11,632 nucleotides of DNA from the NCBI GenBank assembly GCA_950071955.1, contig CATMOC010000063.1, positions 1 to 11,632 on the forward strand, in the 5' to 3' direction. Positions 8,691 through 11,632 of the stretch are shown here, piece after piece. Position 1 is the first letter of the stretch; every line of letters starts with the position of its first letter. Origin of the DNA: an uncultured Mesorhizobium sp. (GTDB lineage Bacteria > Pseudomonadota > Alphaproteobacteria > Rhizobiales > Rhizobiaceae). The notes beneath the pieces were generated by a model, which saw only the letters and a list, made by a program, of their open reading frames with translations, did not search any database and was not told the DNA's origin. Position numbers and translations under genes: made by a program.

Positions 8691-9428
8691 TCAGGCCTTG
8701 CCAGTCAGCCGGGCCGCCTGCTTCAACCATTCGTCCCGCACGATGCGGCCCCGGAAGCCGAGTTCCTCGTCGAGCCAGCGAATCTCGGCCCCGGTGAACT
8801 CCGCGATCTGCCCGTAGGTCCAAATGCCGAGGCCGTTCAATACCTTCTCGAGCTTGGGGCCGACACCCGCGATCGCCTTGAGATCGTCTACTACGTCGGG
8901 CTTTTCCATCGCGGCAGGCTTCGCCAGCGCCTCGCTTGCGGTCGCGACTTCCGCCACGGCCTGACCGGCTTCCTCGGAGGCGCGTAACGGCACGACCGTA
9001 TCGACCATCGCCGACCCGATCTCCGTCGCCGCCTTCATTCCCGCGTCGAGCATATCGCCGGCGACCACTCCCGTATCGGCGGCGATGGTGTCCATTGCGG
9101 CCCTGGTGCGCTTGGCCGCCGATTTCGGCGCCTTGTAGGCCGGTACCTCGGAGTCCGCGTCGGAGGGCGGATAGGCCGCTCCGGACATCTTCTCGGCGAG
9201 TTGCAGCGAATTCGACACCGCGCTCAGCCAGAAGCCGAAGGCCTGCCCCGCCATGCCGGCGCCCAGCGCCATGAAGGCGGCCGGAGCCGCGAACATGCTG
9301 GCGGACGCGGCGTCGCCGCCGAAGCCCTTCGGCTGCATCGCCTCCATGTCCTGGCTGATTTTCTTCAGACTGGCTTCCATGGTCCTTGCATCCGGCATCA
9401 GTCCATCAGGCACGAAAAACTTCGACAT
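8691..9428 (-). CDS. Helix-hairpin-helix (GVGPK) domain protein with Ala/Met-rich N-terminus, between nuoF and the pentapeptide gene
   Basis: This protein has 245 residues from MSKFFVPDGL, or 247 if the ATG at 9434 is used. It has three parts. Residues 1-85 are an N-terminal region with an Ala/Met/Phe-rich hydrophobic stretch at about 45-71 (MFAAPAAFMALGAGMAGQAF and on), somewhat phasin-like. Residues 86-178 are a basic/Ala-rich, largely helical linker. Residues 181-245 are a helix-hairpin-helix domain with DDLKAIAGVGPKLEKVL, FRGRI and WLKQA. That domain closely resembles the tail of NuoE in this window, and related C-terminal domains occur in other rhizobial proteins. Databases often label such ORFs vaguely as NADH-ubiquinone dehydrogenase or nuclease, but no catalytic motif is visible. 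For the start, GGGAG lies eight bases before the ATG at 9428 and only two before 9434. It follows nuoF after about 75 bp. The function is unknown. Confidence 0.83.
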   Translation of the reverse strand: MSKFFVPDGLMPDARTMEASLKKISQDMEAMQPKGFGGDAASASMFAAPAAFMALGAGMAGQAFGFWLSAVSNSLQLAEKMSGAAYPPSDADSEVPAYKAPKSAAKRTRAAMDTIAADTGVVAGDMLDAGMKAATEIGSAMVDTVVPLRASEEAGQAVAEVATASEALAKPAAMEKPDVVDDLKAIAGVGPKLEKVLNGLGIWTYGQIAEFTGAEIRWLDEELGFRGRIVRDEWLKQAARLTGKA

Positions 9429-9483
9429 CGTCATGTCTCCCTTTCGTTGCTTGCTGCCTCGCCCGTCGTCTCCCAGTCACTCC

Positions 9484-9495
9484 GGCCGTTCGGCC
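9484..9495 (-). other. Short GC inverted repeat in the gap after nuoF
   Basis: GGCC at 9484-9487 and 9492-9495 can form a four-pair stem with a four-base loop in the transcript, about 10 bases after the nuoF stop. There is no U-run. It is tiny and may be chance. It is noted because it sits in the second-largest gap of the operon. Confidence 0.2.
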
Positions 9496-9504
9496 TGTTC
9501 TCGC

Positions 9505-10809
9505 CTACTCCGCCGCGACCAGCACCGGTTCGGCACGGTGCGCGTTGCGGCTGAACTCGTCGATGCGGCGCTCGATCTCCGGACGGAAGTGCCGGACCAG
9601 GCCCTGGATCGGCCATGCCGCCGCGTCGCCGAGCGCGCAGATCGTGTGGCCCTCGACCTGCTTCGTCACGTCGAGCAGCATGTCGATCTCGCGCTTCTGC
9701 GCCTCGCCGCGCACGAGCCGCTCCATGACGCGCCACATCCAGCCTGTGCCCTCGCGACAGGGCGTGCACTGGCCGCAGCTCTCGTGCTTGTAGAAATAGG
9801 ACAACCTGGCAATCGCCTTCACGATATCGGTCGACTTGTCCATGACGATGACAGCCGCCGTGCCGAGACCGGATTTCAGGTCGCGCAGCGAATCGAAATC
9901 CATGGGCGTGTCCATGATCTGCTCGGCCGGCACCAGCGGCACGGACGCGCCGCCCGGAATGACGGCGAGCAGATTGTCCCAACCGCCGCGAATACCGCCG
10001 CAGTGACGGTCGATCAGTTCGCGGAACGGGATCGACATCGCTTCCTCGACGGTGCACGGGTTGTTGACGTGCCCGGATATGCAGAACAGCTTGGTACCGA
10101 CGTTGTTCTGCCGCCCGAACGAGGAGAACCATGCCGCACCGCGCCGCAGAATGGTCGGAGCGACCGCGATCGACTCGACGTTGTTGACCGTCGTCGGGCA
10201 GCCATAGAGGCCCGCGCCCGCCGGGAACGGCGGCTTCAGGCGCGGCTGGCCTTTCTTGCCCTCAAGGCTCTCGAGCAGCGCCGTCTCCTCGCCGCAAATG
10301 TAGGCGCCGGCGCCGTGGTGAACGTATATGTCGAAATCATAGCCGTTCTTGTTGCCCTTGCCGATCAGGTTGGCCTCGTAGGCCTCGTCGATGGCGCGCT
10401 GCAGCGCTTCGCGCTCGCGGATGAATTCGCCGCGCACGTAGATGTAGGCCGCGACCGCGCCCATCGCGCAGCCGGCAATCAGGCAGCCTTCGACCAGCGT
10501 GTGCGGGTCGTGGCGCAGGATGTCGCGGTCCTTGCAGGTGCCGGGCTCCGATTCGTCGGCGTTCACCACGAGATAGCTCGGCCGGCCGTCGGACTGTTTT
10601 GGCATGAACGACCATTTGAGGCCGGTCGGAAAGCCCGCGCCGCCGCGGCCGCGCAGCCCCGACGCCTTCATCTCGCTAACGATCCAGTCGCGTCCCTTGG
10701 CGATCAGCCCGGCCGTGTCGTCCCAGTGGCCGCGCGCGATGGCGCCTTGCAGCGACTTGTCGAAGCGGCCGTAGATGTTGTTGAAGATGCGGTCTTTGTC
10801 CTGAAGCAT
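9505..10809 (-). CDS. nuoF: NADH-quinone oxidoreductase subunit F
   Basis: This is the NADH-oxidising flavoprotein subunit (the 51 kDa NDUFV1 equivalent) at the tip of the peripheral arm. It binds NADH, FMN and cluster N3. Its 434 residues are full length. The dinucleotide/FMN motif [14 protein letters not shown] lies at 53-66, [15 protein letters not shown] at 81-95, and the glycine/aromatic [20 protein letters not shown] segment at 166-185. The N3 ligands are C345, C348 and C351 in [12 protein letters not shown], plus C391 in [13 protein letters not shown]. The ATG is preceded by GGAG at a six-base spacing. It starts 3 bp after the stop of the 84-residue ORF, so the two are probably coupled. 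The C-terminal tail after about 415 is polar and short. Confidence 0.98.
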   Translation of the reverse strand: MLQDKDRIFNNIYGRFDKSLQGAIARGHWDDTAGLIAKGRDWIVSEMKASGLRGRGGAGFPTGLKWSFMPKQSDGRPSYLVVNADESEPGTCKDRDILRHDPHTLVEGCLIAGCAMGAVAAYIYVRGEFIREREALQRAIDEAYEANLIGKGNKNGYDFDIYVHHGAGAYICGEETALLESLEGKKGQPRLKPPFPAGAGLYGCPTTVNNVESIAVAPTILRRGAAWFSSFGRQNNVGTKLFCISGHVNNPCTVEEAMSIPFRELIDRHCGGIRGGWDNLLAVIPGGASVPLVPAEQIMDTPMDFDSLRDLKSGLGTAAVIVMDKSTDIVKAIARLSYFYKHESCGQCTPCREGTGWMWRVMERLVRGEAQKREIDMLLDVTKQVEGHTICALGDAAAWPIQGLVRHFRPEIERRIDEFSRNAHRAEPVLVAAE

Positions 10810-10812
10810 CGT

Positions 10813-11067
10813 CTACTCCGCCGGCCGATCGATGATGTCGAGCCGACGCTCGATCCAGACCAAACGCCCGTCCACATGGCCCAATGACTGATAGATGTTC
10901 GCTATGTCGGCATGCGCAGACCCGACCTCGGACGACAAGCCGCGAAGCTGGCCCGAGATCGGATACAGGCGCGTATCCACCTCACCCAGTTTGTGCTCGA
11001 TGTTCGACAGGCGCGGCTGCATCGCTTTCAGCACCTCATAGATCAGTTCGTTGGTGACTTCGGCCAT
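10813..11067 (-). CDS. Small coiled-coil protein between nuoE and nuoF (unrecognised)
   Basis: This is an 84-residue ORF starting MAEVTNELIYEVLKAMQPRL that fills the space between nuoE and nuoF. It begins 9 bp after the nuoE stop, has AGGA at a good spacing before its ATG, and ends 3 bp before nuoF, all signs of a real translated gene. Hydrophobic residues recur at heptad-like spacing through LSNIEHKLGEVDTRLYPISG and LGHVDGRLVWIERRLDII, which predicts a largely helical, amphipathic coiled coil. There is a Ser/Gly-rich break at about 44-51. There is no membrane helix, signal peptide or cysteine. It resembles the short anonymous coiled-coil proteins common in rhizobia, and I cannot assign a family. 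Its position suggests co-production with the NuoE/NuoF module, perhaps as an assembly partner. It could also be an unrelated passenger. Confidence 0.8.
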   Translation of the reverse strand: MAEVTNELIYEVLKAMQPRLSNIEHKLGEVDTRLYPISGQLRGLSSEVGSAHADIANIYQSLGHVDGRLVWIERRLDIIDRPAE

Positions 11068-11076
11068 TCGTGTTCC

Positions 11077-11632
11077 TCAGCGAGGCTTCTTTCCGAACAC
11101 GCGAACATACTCCGCTTCGCCGCCATCCGCGAGCGCCTTGGCCTGCCTGACCCAGTCCTCGCGCTCGATCCTGCCGCGGAACCGGAGATAGCCGTCGACC
11201 CATCCCCGCTCTTCCGGCGTCCAGGCGGCGATCTGGGTGAAGGTAAATATCCCGAGCGAATGCAGCGTCTGCTCGATCTTGGGACCGACGCCGGAGATCA
11301 TCTGCAACTCGTCGGGCGCGGCGGGCCGCTCCATTCCGATCGGCCGGTTCTTGTCGAGGAGCGACGGCTTTTCCGGCTCCTGCGGCTTTCCCTTGCCTTT
11401 CGCGGTGCGCGCAAGGGCTACGGTTGAATTGACCTCGCCCACATCGTCGTCGGCCGGCGCGGACTGACCGCCCAGGCTGCTGGCAGTTCTGGCGATCGAT
11501 AGTGTCGGACCCTCGTTCGGGCTCGTGGGTGCGCCTTCCACCTGTTCGGAGGTCGGCGCGTCGCCCTTCGACGGCTCTCTCGCCGAACGCTGCTTCCTCG
11601 TCTCCTCTACGATCGGCTCGGCGGCGTTTGCC
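11077..11632 (-). CDS. nuoE: NADH-quinone oxidoreductase subunit E (partial, only the C-terminal extension visible)
   Basis: The frame is open from the right window edge to the TGA at 11079-11077, giving the last 184 residues. The start and the thioredoxin-like domain holding the [2Fe-2S] cluster N1a lie outside. The identity rests on position directly before nuoF and on the helix-hairpin-helix tail that rhizobial NuoE proteins carry; bacterial NuoE without this tail is only about 165 residues. Visible residues 1-106 are a low-complexity, charged, Pro/Ala/Ser/Glu-rich linker that is probably disordered. Residues 107-167 form the tail domain (DELQMISGVGPKIEQTL, IFTFTQIAAWTPEE, RFRGRIEREDWVRQAKAL), followed by a basic end, VFGKKPR. 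An in-frame GTG at 11541 is not the start, because the frame continues upstream without a stop. A stand-alone helix-hairpin-helix protein cannot be fully excluded. Confidence 0.85.
   Translation of the reverse strand, partial: ANAAEPIVEETRKQRSAREPSKGDAPTSEQVEGAPTSPNEGPTLSIARTASSLGGQSAPADDDVGEVNSTVALARTAKGKGKPQEPEKPSLLDKNRPIGMERPAAPDELQMISGVGPKIEQTLHSLGIFTFTQIAAWTPEERGWVDGYLRFRGRIEREDWVRQAKALADGGEAEYVRVFGKKPR

Noticed and set aside
6493..8817. A 774-codon plus-strand open frame opposite nuoG and the pentapeptide gene
   Set aside because: It is an antisense shadow with low-complexity charged composition. The minus-strand genes have full sets of cluster ligands and repeat motifs.
9253..10887. 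A 544-codon plus-strand open frame opposite nuoF
   Set aside because: It is a shadow of nuoF, whose FMN and N3 motifs are intact on the minus strand. No family motif is visible in the plus frame.
1..11632. Mobile elements, CRISPR arrays, tRNA or rRNA genes
   Set aside because: No transposase-like frame, spaced direct repeats, or RNA gene signature was seen. The window is filled by one operon.

Overview
The window is an interior piece of a nuo operon, which encodes proton-pumping NADH:quinone oxidoreductase (respiratory complex I). All genes lie on the minus strand, so transcription runs from high to low coordinates. The order is 'nuoE, an 84-residue coiled-coil ORF, nuoF, a 245/247-residue helix-hairpin-helix protein, a 103-residue pentapeptide-repeat protein, nuoG, nuoH, a 63-residue two-helix membrane protein, nuoI, nuoJ, nuoK, nuoL, nuoM'. 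nuoE is cut by the right edge, so only its C-terminal part is visible. nuoM is cut by the left edge a few codons before its expected end. The operon promoter, nuoA-D, nuoN and any terminator lie outside the window.

The high GC content and mitochondria-like subunit sequences suggest an alphaproteobacterium. NuoG carries the ligands for N1b, N4 and N5 but not the extra N7 cysteines. NuoE carries a long, disordered C-terminal tail that ends in a GVGPK-type helix-hairpin-helix domain. Together with the interspersed small ORFs, this points to Hyphomicrobiales (Rhizobiales), most likely a Mesorhizobium/Phyllobacteriaceae relative. The lineage call is inference from sequence feel, not from a search.

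Right part (about 8370-11632): electron-input module. NuoE (N1a cluster, upstream of the window), NuoF (FMN, NADH and N3) and NuoG (N1b, N4, N5) are interleaved with three non-canonical genes. Middle (about 4553-8373): NuoG, the quinone-site membrane subunit NuoH, a tiny two-helix membrane protein joined to nuoH by an ATGA overlap, and the two-cluster ferredoxin subunit NuoI. Left part (1-4436): membrane arm NuoJ, NuoK, NuoL and NuoM, with the conserved glutamates and lysines of the proton channels. Gaps between genes are mostly 1-11 bp and two junctions overlap. The larger gaps are 117 bp between nuoI and nuoJ, which contains an inverted repeat, and about 70 bp after nuoF.

The core is ordinary complex I. 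The part worth a second look is the set of four accessory ORFs inserted only at the E/F, F/G and H/I junctions and translationally tied to the core genes. The helix-hairpin-helix domain of the 245-residue protein is also clearly paralogous to the NuoE tail (32 of 61 positions identical by eye). These could be lineage-specific assembly factors or supernumerary subunits, but the sequence alone does not prove it. No stretch above 300 bases lacks a gene.
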